NCBI RefSeq assembly: GCF_004769635.1
Contig: NZ_RQGH01000032.1
Coordinates: 1 to 6,296, forward strand
Length of the DNA: 6,296 bases
Reading direction: 5' to 3'
Origin: Leptospira jelokensis
GTDB taxonomy: Bacteria > Spirochaetota > Leptospiria > Leptospirales > Leptospiraceae
The position numbers and the translations under genes are program-made. The notes under the pieces are model-generated. The model ran no database searches. It was given only the letters and a program-made list of their open reading frames with translations, and was not told the DNA's origin. Shown here piece by piece: positions 1 to 5,807 of the stretch; the stretch's first letter is position 1, and each line of letters opens with the position of its first letter.

Positions 1-1
1 G

Positions 2-496
2 TCTAATATACATTTTTGGTTGGCAGATGAACGTTGTGTTCCTATAGATGATACAGAACGTACGGAGAAGAAAATAAAAGAAGCAATTGGTGAAAAAGTC
101 ATTTCTAAAGTTATCTTTCATTCTCCTGGATTTGGAACACCTATTGATATGACAAATAAATATATACAGGAATTAAAAAAAAACACTACATTTAACTTGG
201 CTATTTTAGGTATTGGTGAAGATGGTCATACCGCAAGTTTGTTTCCGGGTAATGATATTGGGGAAAACATAGATTCCGATGATGTTTTTCCAGTTTACAA
301 TTCGCCAAAAATGCCCTCCGAAAGAATTTCGCTTTCTCTGAATAAAATCAATCAATCTGAGCATGTCATTTTTTTGGTATCGGGTGAAAGTAAAAAAGAA
401 ATTGTCCGGAAAGTTTTATGTGGAGATAGTTTGCCTGCTTCCAAAGTTAGGGGAAGAAACACTACGAATATTATGAATTTAAAAGTTAACAAATGA
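2..496 (+). CDS. pgl: 6-phosphogluconolactonase family protein, 5' end cut off by the window
   Basis: This is the C-terminal part (164 codons) of a lactonase of the 6-phosphogluconolactonase/NagB-like superfamily. The family hydrolyses 6-phosphogluconolactone to 6-phosphogluconate in the cytoplasm, in the oxidative pentose phosphate pathway. The reading frame is open to the first base, starting SNIHFWLADER. Full-length members have roughly 225-260 residues, so about 70-90 residues lie upstream. Visible signatures are the W..DER motif near the truncated end, the active-site stretch GIGEDGHTASLFPG, the conserved PSERISLSL segment, and FLVSGESKK followed by LPASKVRG. The TASLFPG form separates it from NagB-type glucosamine-6-phosphate deaminases. 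The C-terminus (NTTNIMNLKVNK) is shorter and more divergent than the usual ending. The TGA stop overlaps the next gene's ATG, so it is co-transcribed with surface-sugar genes. Its true substrate in this cluster could differ from the housekeeping one. Confidence 0.88.
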   Translation, partial: SNIHFWLADERCVPIDDTERTEKKIKEAIGEKVISKVIFHSPGFGTPIDMTNKYIQELKKNTTFNLAILGIGEDGHTASLFPGNDIGENIDSDDVFPVYNSPKMPSERISLSLNKINQSEHVIFLVSGESKKEIVRKVLCGDSLPASKVRGRNTTNIMNLKVNK

Positions 497-1359
497 AAGT
501 ATTAGTATTTGGTGGATCAGGATTTCTCGGATCTCATGTGGCAGATGCATTGAGCGATGCAGGACATGAGGTAGCAATATTTGATTTGGTAAAATCTCCT
601 TGGTTGCGTCCTGACCATAAGTTTTATTCTGGCGATCTTTTAGATGAAAACATTGTATCCGAAATAGTATCTGGATTTGATATCGTTTACAATTTTGCTG
701 CACTTGCTGATTTAAACCAAGCTCTGGATAAGCCAGTGGATACAATTCGAATCAATGTACTAGGAAATACGTACATTTTGGAAGCTTGTAGAAAACATAA
801 AATCAAACGTTTCCTATACGCAAGTACTGTATATGTATATAGTCGTGAAGGTGGCTTCTATAGGTGCAGCAAACAAGCATCAGAAAGTTATATTGAGGAA
901 TACCAAAAGTGTTTTGGATTGGATTTTACGATTCTTCGGTACGGCTCCTTGTATGGACCAAGATCAGACGATTCGAATGGGCTCTATCGTATTGTAAAAT
1001 CAGCTTTAGAGACGGGGCGGATTACATATGAAGGAAGTGCTGACAGTTTGAGAGAATACATCCATGTTGAGGACGCTGCGAGAGCAAGTGTTGTAGCAAT
1101 GGGGGATGAATTTAAAAACCAAAGTGTTGTTTTAACAGGTCAGGAACCTATGAGAGTCATCGAATTATTGAAGATGCTCGCAGAAATTCTAGGAAGGCCC
1201 GATTCTGTAGAATTTTTAGAAGGCGATCAAATTGGCCATTATGTGAGAACCCCATATGCTTACCAACCTAAGTTAGGAAGAAAATATATCCCACCTATGC
1301 ATGTGGATCTAGGACAGGGGCTTCTTCAATTGATTGATGAGATAAAGAAAACGTCGTAA
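493..1359 (+). CDS. NAD-dependent sugar-nucleotide epimerase/dehydratase (extended SDR family)
   Basis: The 288-residue protein has the full extended short-chain dehydrogenase pattern. A Rossmann glycine motif GGSGFLG lies at residues 7-13. Asp31 ends beta strand 2, which favours NAD over NADP. NFAAL lies at 68-72, and S111/T112 with Y123xxxK127 form the catalytic set. It also has the LRYGSLYGPR segment (148-157) and the REYIHVEDAARA motif (187-198) typical of UDP/dTDP/GDP-sugar epimerases and dehydratases. Such enzymes act in the cytoplasm on nucleotide sugars through a transient 4-keto intermediate. The start at ATG 493 overlaps the upstream stop (ATGA), implying translational coupling; there is no strong Shine-Dalgarno, which fits re-initiation. 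At 288 residues it is a little shorter than the usual 310-340, with a reduced C-terminal substrate domain. The exact sugar cannot be read from sequence; epimerase, dehydratase and reductase are all possible. Confidence 0.9.
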   Translation: MKVLVFGGSGFLGSHVADALSDAGHEVAIFDLVKSPWLRPDHKFYSGDLLDENIVSEIVSGFDIVYNFAALADLNQALDKPVDTIRINVLGNTYILEACRKHKIKRFLYASTVYVYSREGGFYRCSKQASESYIEEYQKCFGLDFTILRYGSLYGPRSDDSNGLYRIVKSALETGRITYEGSADSLREYIHVEDAARASVVAMGDEFKNQSVVLTGQEPMRVIELLKMLAEILGRPDSVEFLEGDQIGHYVRTPYAYQPKLGRKYIPPMHVDLGQGLLQLIDEIKKTS

Positions 1360-1362
1360 TTA

Positions 1363-1390
1363 GAAAATTAAAGATGTCTAATTTTCCTTT
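1363..1390 (+). terminator. Weak A+T-rich hairpin after the SDR gene, possible attenuator or terminator
   Basis: A perfect 8-base inverted repeat (GAAAATTA at 1363-1370 and TAATTTTC at 1379-1386) encloses an 8-base loop and is followed by CTTT and then TATA. It starts four bases after the SDR stop codon. The stem has only one G-C pair and the T-run is short, so strong intrinsic termination is unlikely. It could act as a partial terminator, an mRNA processing or stability element, or be chance in A+T-rich DNA. The position, in the only real intergenic gap of the window, is the main support. Confidence 0.3.
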
Positions 1391-1418
1391 TATATTGATA
1401 ATATCGTGTGATTAGACC

Positions 1419-2060
1419 TTGAATATACATAGTTTAGATAAATTTAAAGTCATCTTTTGGGATTTTGATGGAGTCATAAAGGAATCTGTAGAAGTAAAAA
1501 CAAATGCTTATCTTGCCTTATTTCCACATGCACCAAAATATATTTTAGATAAAATTAAATCCCACCATTTAGATTATGGAGGGATTTCTCGATTTGAAAA
1601 AATTCCTCTGTATATGGAGTGGGTCGGGATTCAAAAAATAGATCAAAATTTAAAGCAGCATATAGAAAAATTTGCGGATCTTGTAGTAGAGAAAGTTATA
1701 TCTTCTCCTTGGATCCCAGGCGTAGAGAAATACCTAAAACAAAAACCATTACAGCAAAAGTTTGTAATGGTCACTGGAACACCCCAAGAGGAAATTCAGG
1801 AAATTTTGTTCGAACTACAAATAGACAAGTTGTTTGAACATGTTTTTGGTGCGCCTACAGAAAAGTCCGAAGCCATTCGTTGGACTTTGGATCAGTATAA
1901 AGTGAAAGAACAAGAAGCCATTTTGATTGGGGATAGCAAAACTGATTGGTTGGCCGCAAACAAAACAGGAATTCAATTTCTACTTAAAGAAACAGATTCC
2001 AGTAATTTTTCTTCTCAATTCTCCGGAAATAAAATAAAGGATTTTTTAGGTTTAATATGA
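1419..2060 (+). CDS. HAD-superfamily sugar-phosphate phosphatase (HAD-IA, phosphoglycolate phosphatase-like)
   Basis: This 213-residue cytoplasmic hydrolase carries all four HAD motifs. Motif I is WDFDGVI (nucleophile Asp15, acid/base Asp17). Motif II is VMVTGTP (Thr119). Motif III is Lys149 in TEKSEAIRW. Motif IV is GDSKTD (Asp172, Asp176). The helical cap lies between motifs I and II, roughly residues 20-100, as in subfamily IA. The start is taken as TTG 1419 because an in-frame TAG sits two codons upstream (1413-1415) and no ATG precedes motif I; no clear Shine-Dalgarno is visible. Its stop overlaps the ATG of the cytidylyltransferase gene (ATGA at 2057-2060). By analogy with KDO-8-phosphate or sialic acid 9-phosphate phosphatases, it may dephosphorylate the sugar that the next enzyme activates. 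That role is inferred from context; the family is certain, the substrate is not. Confidence 0.87.
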   Translation: MNIHSLDKFKVIFWDFDGVIKESVEVKTNAYLALFPHAPKYILDKIKSHHLDYGGISRFEKIPLYMEWVGIQKIDQNLKQHIEKFADLVVEKVISSPWIPGVEKYLKQKPLQQKFVMVTGTPQEEIQEILFELQIDKLFEHVFGAPTEKSEAIRWTLDQYKVKEQEAILIGDSKTDWLAANKTGIQFLLKETDSSNFSSQFSGNKIKDFLGLI

Positions 2061-2791
2061 TAGTAGCACTCCTTCTTGGAAGAAAAGGAAGCATTGGTTT
2101 TCCTGGAAAGAACACCTTCCCAATCATGGGAAAACCACTTGCATGGTATCCAATGAATATTGCAAAACGAACTAAAGAAATTAACAAAGTTTATCTTTCT
2201 ACTGATGATCCAGAACTGAAAAAATTGGCTTTAGAGGAAGGTGTCGAAGTGATTGATCGACCACCACATCTTGCCACAAAAGAGGCGCTAGGTGAACATG
2301 CTTACCAACATGGATTTTCTGTCATTCAGGAAAGAAACCCTGGTCAAACAATCGATTTAATTGTTTTGCTTTTTTGTAACGCAGCGACTGTTACATCGGA
2401 TACCATCTCCGAAGGAATTCGACTTTTAAAGGAGAATCCATTGGCAGATTCGGCTGTTACCGTATCGAAATACAATATGTGGTCACCTTTACGTGCGCGA
2501 AAAAAAGATGGGGAAGGTTATTTACAACCTTTCGTTCCTTTCGAAACATTCGGTGATCCCAAAACTTTGAATTGTGATCGGGATTCGCAAGGAGATGTAC
2601 TTTTTGCCGATATGGGAGTTTCCATTGTTCGGCCTAGTAACCTAACAAATCTTGAAGAGGGAATGCTTCCGCAGAAATGGATGGGACAAAAAATTCTGCC
2701 ACTTTACCAAGAGGCAGGATGTGATGTTGACTATGAATGGCAAGTTCCTGTTGTTGAGTGGTGGCTAAAAAAATATGGTGAGTTTAGGTGA
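2057..2791 (+). CDS. Acylneuraminate/ulosonate cytidylyltransferase-like protein (CMP-sugar synthetase)
   Basis: The 244-residue protein resembles the NeuA/KdsB family, which joins a sugar acid to CMP from CTP, releasing pyrophosphate. The N-terminal nucleotide-binding loop is GRKGSIGFPGKN (residues 8-19), a variant of the usual ARGGSKGIPGKN. STDD at 48-51 and RPPHLAT at 68-74 match conserved family positions. DVDYEWQ at 223-229 matches the C-terminal paired aspartates that bind Mg2+. Unusually, the segment that normally reads LQPTSPLR is LFCNAATVT here (residues 105-113), so substrate or nucleotide contacts may differ. Length is typical for single-domain members (about 230-250). The ATG overlaps the HAD stop, and a weak AGG at 2048-2050 is suitably spaced. 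CMP activation of a ulosonic or nonulosonic acid is the best guess, but the specific sugar is unknown. Confidence 0.8.
   Translation: MIVALLLGRKGSIGFPGKNTFPIMGKPLAWYPMNIAKRTKEINKVYLSTDDPELKKLALEEGVEVIDRPPHLATKEALGEHAYQHGFSVIQERNPGQTIDLIVLLFCNAATVTSDTISEGIRLLKENPLADSAVTVSKYNMWSPLRARKKDGEGYLQPFVPFETFGDPKTLNCDRDSQGDVLFADMGVSIVRPSNLTNLEEGMLPQKWMGQKILPLYQEAGCDVDYEWQVPVVEWWLKKYGEFR
2786..2791 (+). promoter_or_regulatory. Shine-Dalgarno site of the radical SAM gene
   Basis: AGGTGA overlaps the TGA stop of the cytidylyltransferase gene and ends six bases before ATG 2798. It is the clearest ribosome binding site in the window and fixes the start of the radical SAM protein. No internal promoter is needed between the two genes. 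Confidence 0.55.
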
Positions 2792-2797
2792 TCTATT

Positions 2798-3973
2798 ATG
2801 AAAGAGATTGATCCAAAAGTTTATAAAAAACATCACAGTTTCCAAGACTTTAAAAGTCATAAAACCGGGATTATCGAATACCAAAAGAATCGAGCCATTC
2901 GTGTTTTGAAAGATTGGTCAGATGGTTCACTTCTAACAACTCATATAATCCAACATAAGGAAAACTTTAAAGAAACGTTAGATCAAGTATTAGTTGATTT
3001 AACGGCTACGACTGATGAAGCGTTATTTAAAATTACACCATTTATTGCAGAAGAAATGTACACTTATAGTGACGAAGAACTCCTTCGTTTCTTTTATCAC
3101 AGATACAGATATGATGTATTTCCTCAATTAGAGAAACTAGACAACTATCCTCCTTATTTACAAATTGAACCATCTTCCATTTGCAATTACCGTTGTGTAT
3201 TCTGTTACCAAACTGATATCAATTTTTTTAAAAAAACAACACCGGGAATGGGCCAGATGACTCTAGACCTTTTTAAAGAAATCGTTGATCAGGCAGTGGG
3301 TCATATTGAATTTCTTTCACTCGCCTCGCGTGGAGAACCTCTACTAGCAAAAGAAATAGAAGGAATGTTGTTATACTCTAAGGGAAAGTTTTTAAACATG
3401 AAATTGAATACAAATGCTTCCCTTTTAACTGAGTCTAAGGTGCACGCACTTCTTGCAGGTGGTGTTAAAACCGTTGTGTTTTCGGCTGATGCTGCAGAAG
3501 AACCATTGTATAGCCAATTGAGAGTTAATGGAAAACTTGATAAGGTTTTGAAAAACATAGAAATGTTTCAGGACATTAGACAAAAAGAATATTCCTCTGT
3601 GCCTATTATCACTCGAGTATCAGGCGTTAAGGTTACGGAAAAACAAGACATGGATTCCATGGAAAAGGTATGGGGAAATCTTGTGGATCAAGTTGCTTTT
3701 GTGAACTACAATCCATGGGAAAATATTTATGAATCAAAACCAAATGGTCAAACCAAAGCCTGTTCCGATTTGTTTCGTAGGATGTTTATTTGGCAAGATG
3801 GTTTAACCAATCCATGTGATAGCGATTATCGTTCCGACTTACAAATGGGAAAATTCCCGGCTCATTCCATTTCCGAATTATGGAGAATGGAGAGATATGA
3901 AAGTCTTCGCGCTGCACATAAATCGGGAAATAGACAAATTGTGAACCCTTGTAAAGGGTGTGCGGTGGTTTAA
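2798..3973 (+). CDS. Radical SAM enzyme with twitch/short SPASM C-terminal iron-sulfur domain
   Basis: This 391-residue protein has three parts. Residues 1-115 form a largely helical N-terminal extension that I do not recognise. The radical SAM core follows, with the CxxxCxxC cluster motif at Cys129, Cys133 and Cys136 (CNYRCVFC) and a GEP motif at 179-181 that binds the methionine end of SAM. Near the C-terminus are Cys322, Cys340, Cys385 and Cys388. Cys322 and Cys340 fit CX12GX4C exactly (Gly335), the opening signature of SPASM/twitch domains. With only four auxiliary cysteines, one extra [4Fe-4S] cluster is expected, as in twitch enzymes such as the alcohol dehydrogenase BtrN, rather than the two of full SPASM proteins. 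The aminotransferase starts on the base after its stop, so a joint role in oxidising and then aminating a sugar or alcohol is plausible but inferred. The substrate is unknown and a peptide target cannot be excluded, though no candidate peptide gene lies nearby. Confidence 0.88.
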   Translation: MKEIDPKVYKKHHSFQDFKSHKTGIIEYQKNRAIRVLKDWSDGSLLTTHIIQHKENFKETLDQVLVDLTATTDEALFKITPFIAEEMYTYSDEELLRFFYHRYRYDVFPQLEKLDNYPPYLQIEPSSICNYRCVFCYQTDINFFKKTTPGMGQMTLDLFKEIVDQAVGHIEFLSLASRGEPLLAKEIEGMLLYSKGKFLNMKLNTNASLLTESKVHALLAGGVKTVVFSADAAEEPLYSQLRVNGKLDKVLKNIEMFQDIRQKEYSSVPIITRVSGVKVTEKQDMDSMEKVWGNLVDQVAFVNYNPWENIYESKPNGQTKACSDLFRRMFIWQDGLTNPCDSDYRSDLQMGKFPAHSISELWRMERYESLRAAHKSGNRQIVNPCKGCAVV

Positions 3974-5038
3974 ATGGGAACCAAATATAGAAAACATATT
4001 GATGCAGTTTATCGTCTACGAGGCGAAATCATCACTCGGTTTGGGAAATTACGACTAGATAAAAATGAAAGAATCGATCAACTTCCGAAAGATGTTTTGG
4101 AATCAATTAAGAACAAAATCAATTCAGATCTAATCACTGCATATCCTGAAACGGAACCCTTTTATGCAAAGTTAAGTAAGTTTCATAATGCTAAACCCGA
4201 AAATTTTTTAGTCACTACTGGTGCAGATGGCGGTATCCGTTACTGTTTTGATACTTTTGTAAAAGAAGGAGATGAAGTTGTATATTTGTCTCCCACTTTT
4301 GCTATGGTGGATATTTACGCTACTTTGTGGAACACCCAAAAGAAAGTGATTAATTATAGTGACGCTTTTAGTGTAAACGTAGAAGAAATTATCGGTGCTA
4401 TAAATTCAAAAACTGCCTTAGTTATCATTGCAAATCCCAATAGTCCAACGGGAAATTCTCTCCCCGTGGCTGCAATAGAAAGTATCATTAATAAGGCTTC
4501 TGAATTCCATGTTCCCATCTTAATCGATGAAGCATATTTTGGTTTTTCTGAGGTAACAGCGGAACCTTTGTTAAAAAAGTTTAATAATTTAATCATTGCT
4601 AGAACTTTTTCAAAGGCTTTCGGTTTGGCAGGTTTGCGGATCGGATATTTATTTTCTAATGAAGTTTTGATTTCAAAAATGTATAAGTTTAGACCAATGT
4701 ATGAGGTCACTTCTGTCTCTTTATTATTTGCCGATTATTTTCTAGAAAATGTAGATTTAGTATTTCGTTACATCAAAGCGACTAAAGAAGGTTTAGATTA
4801 CTTAATCAGCGTTTTTGAAAATCTCAAACTTCCGTATATTAAAACTGATACAAATTTCATTCATGTGAATTTCGGAGATAAAAAAGAAAAGGCCCTTCAA
4901 GTTTTTGAAAAAAATTCCCTGCTTATCAGAGGCGGATTGCCTTTTAAAGGATATGAAAATTATTTAAGATTAACGATCGGGCCGAAAGTGCAGATGGAGA
5001 TACTGGCTACCAGTTTAGAGGAAATTGTTCGGTCGTAA
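3974..5038 (+). CDS. PLP-dependent aminotransferase, class I/II, HisC-like
   Basis: The 354-residue protein is a fold-type I PLP enzyme closest in pattern to histidinol-phosphate aminotransferase. Motifs in order are LRLDKNE (26-32), TGADGGI (82-88, PLP phosphate-binding turn), NPNSPTGN (154-161), DEAYFGF (185-191, Asp contacting the pyridine nitrogen) and RTFSKAFGLAGLRIGY (210-225). Lys214 in the last motif is the Schiff-base lysine and Arg222 a phosphate ligand. LRLTIG (331-336) carries the carboxylate or phosphate-binding Arg332. All catalytic residues are present. It starts on the base after the previous stop. A histidine-pathway role is unlikely here because no other his genes are nearby. 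HisC-like proteins in sugar or alcohol pathways transaminate ketones or aldehydes; a CobD-like decarboxylase is the main alternative. In this context it probably adds an amine to an intermediate made by its neighbours. Confidence 0.88.
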   Translation: MGTKYRKHIDAVYRLRGEIITRFGKLRLDKNERIDQLPKDVLESIKNKINSDLITAYPETEPFYAKLSKFHNAKPENFLVTTGADGGIRYCFDTFVKEGDEVVYLSPTFAMVDIYATLWNTQKKVINYSDAFSVNVEEIIGAINSKTALVIIANPNSPTGNSLPVAAIESIINKASEFHVPILIDEAYFGFSEVTAEPLLKKFNNLIIARTFSKAFGLAGLRIGYLFSNEVLISKMYKFRPMYEVTSVSLLFADYFLENVDLVFRYIKATKEGLDYLISVFENLKLPYIKTDTNFIHVNFGDKKEKALQVFEKNSLLIRGGLPFKGYENYLRLTIGPKVQMEILATSLEEIVRS

Positions 5039-5041
5039 TCA

Positions 5042-5788
5042 ATGAGCGAAAGTATCAAATACACTTCAAAAAATATTTCAGAGTATTATTCTAAAAATCG
5101 AATTCAATGGAATGACTTTTATGAGTCGGAAAAATCGATTTTTATAGATACAATTAAGGACAAAAATAGTTCTATTCTCGATCTAGGTTGTGGTTGTGGG
5201 GGTCTTGGGATTGCGCTCCAAGAAAAATTTGGTATTGAAGATTATACCGGAATCGATATCCAAGAGGATGCAATTCGATTGGGTAAGGTGATGCGACCCA
5301 ATGCCAATATATTCGTGGATGATATCTTTGATTTACAAACAAACCAGATCAAATCTAGAAAATATGATATTGTTATTTCCTTAAGTTGTATTGATTGGAA
5401 TTTGAATTTTGATCAGACATTGAAAACTGCTTGGGATTTGGTAAAGGATGGGGGCATTTTTATATCTACATTTCGATTGACCAATGGTCCCACAGTAAAT
5501 GATATTAAAACTTCTTATCAATATATTAATTTTGAAGGAAAACTGGAAGGTGAAATTGCACCTTATGTAGTTTTGAATGTAAATGATTTGTTTGGAAGAA
5601 TCTCAAATTTAGATCCAATCGAAATGAAAGCGAATGGATATTGGGGAAGCCCATCTAAATCGGCTAAAACAGTTTACGATTCCTTATGTTTTTCTGCATT
5701 TTCAATCCAAAAGAAAAAAGAAAATAAGAAGTCGAAATTTAAAATGTCATTGGAACTTCCCCTCGATTTGTTTCGAACAAGTAATTGA
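5042..5788 (+). CDS. Class I SAM-dependent methyltransferase
   Basis: The 248-residue protein has a Rossmann-type methyltransferase core. Motif I is ILDLGCGCGGLG (45-56), the SAM-binding glycine loop. YTGIDIQEDAI (68-78) ends strand 2 with Asp72, the likely ribose-binding acidic residue. VDDIFDL (92-98) is the adenine-contact region, YDIVISLSCIDW (108-119) is motif IV, and VKDGGIFIST (134-143) is motif V with the usual G-G turn. Residues 224-235 are lysine-rich and precede a short tail. It starts three bases after the aminotransferase stop; the nearest AGAGGAAA is too far upstream (17 bases from ATG) to be an ideal ribosome site, so coupled translation is likely. The acceptor is not evident. 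N-methylation of an amine placed by the aminotransferase, or O-methylation of a sugar, would fit the cluster, but small-molecule and protein targets are also possible. Confidence 0.85.
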   Translation: MSESIKYTSKNISEYYSKNRIQWNDFYESEKSIFIDTIKDKNSSILDLGCGCGGLGIALQEKFGIEDYTGIDIQEDAIRLGKVMRPNANIFVDDIFDLQTNQIKSRKYDIVISLSCIDWNLNFDQTLKTAWDLVKDGGIFISTFRLTNGPTVNDIKTSYQYINFEGKLEGEIAPYVVLNVNDLFGRISNLDPIEMKANGYWGSPSKSAKTVYDSLCFSAFSIQKKKENKKSKFKMSLELPLDLFRTSN

Positions 5789-5807
5789 GAATAATAATAG
5801 TAATTCT

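Noticed and set aside
2..496. Glucosamine-6-phosphate deaminase (NagB) as identity for the first gene
   Set aside because: The active-site stretch reads GEDGHTASLFPG, typical of 6-phosphogluconolactonase, and not the GHIAFNEPG form of NagB.
479..745. Antisense open frame of 88 codons over the start of the SDR gene
   Set aside because: It covers the Rossmann motif coding region of a clear gene, and its product is compositionally odd with no domain.
1368..1396. Possible promoter: TTAAAG, 17-base spacer, TATATT
   Set aside because: The -35 match is only about three of six, the region is A+T-rich so TATATT is expected by chance, and it overlaps the hairpin. Not enough for a call.
3301..3558. 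Antisense open frame inside the radical SAM gene
   Set aside because: It is a shadow of the well-supported sense gene, without a ribosome site or known motif.
4354..4710. Antisense open frame of 118 codons inside the aminotransferase gene
   Set aside because: The sense strand encodes continuous conserved aminotransferase motifs, and the antisense product has no recognisable domain.
5788..5807. Small inverted repeat AGAAT/ATTCT after the methyltransferase gene
   Set aside because: The stem has only five pairs with a ten-base A+T-rich loop and no T-run suitable for termination.
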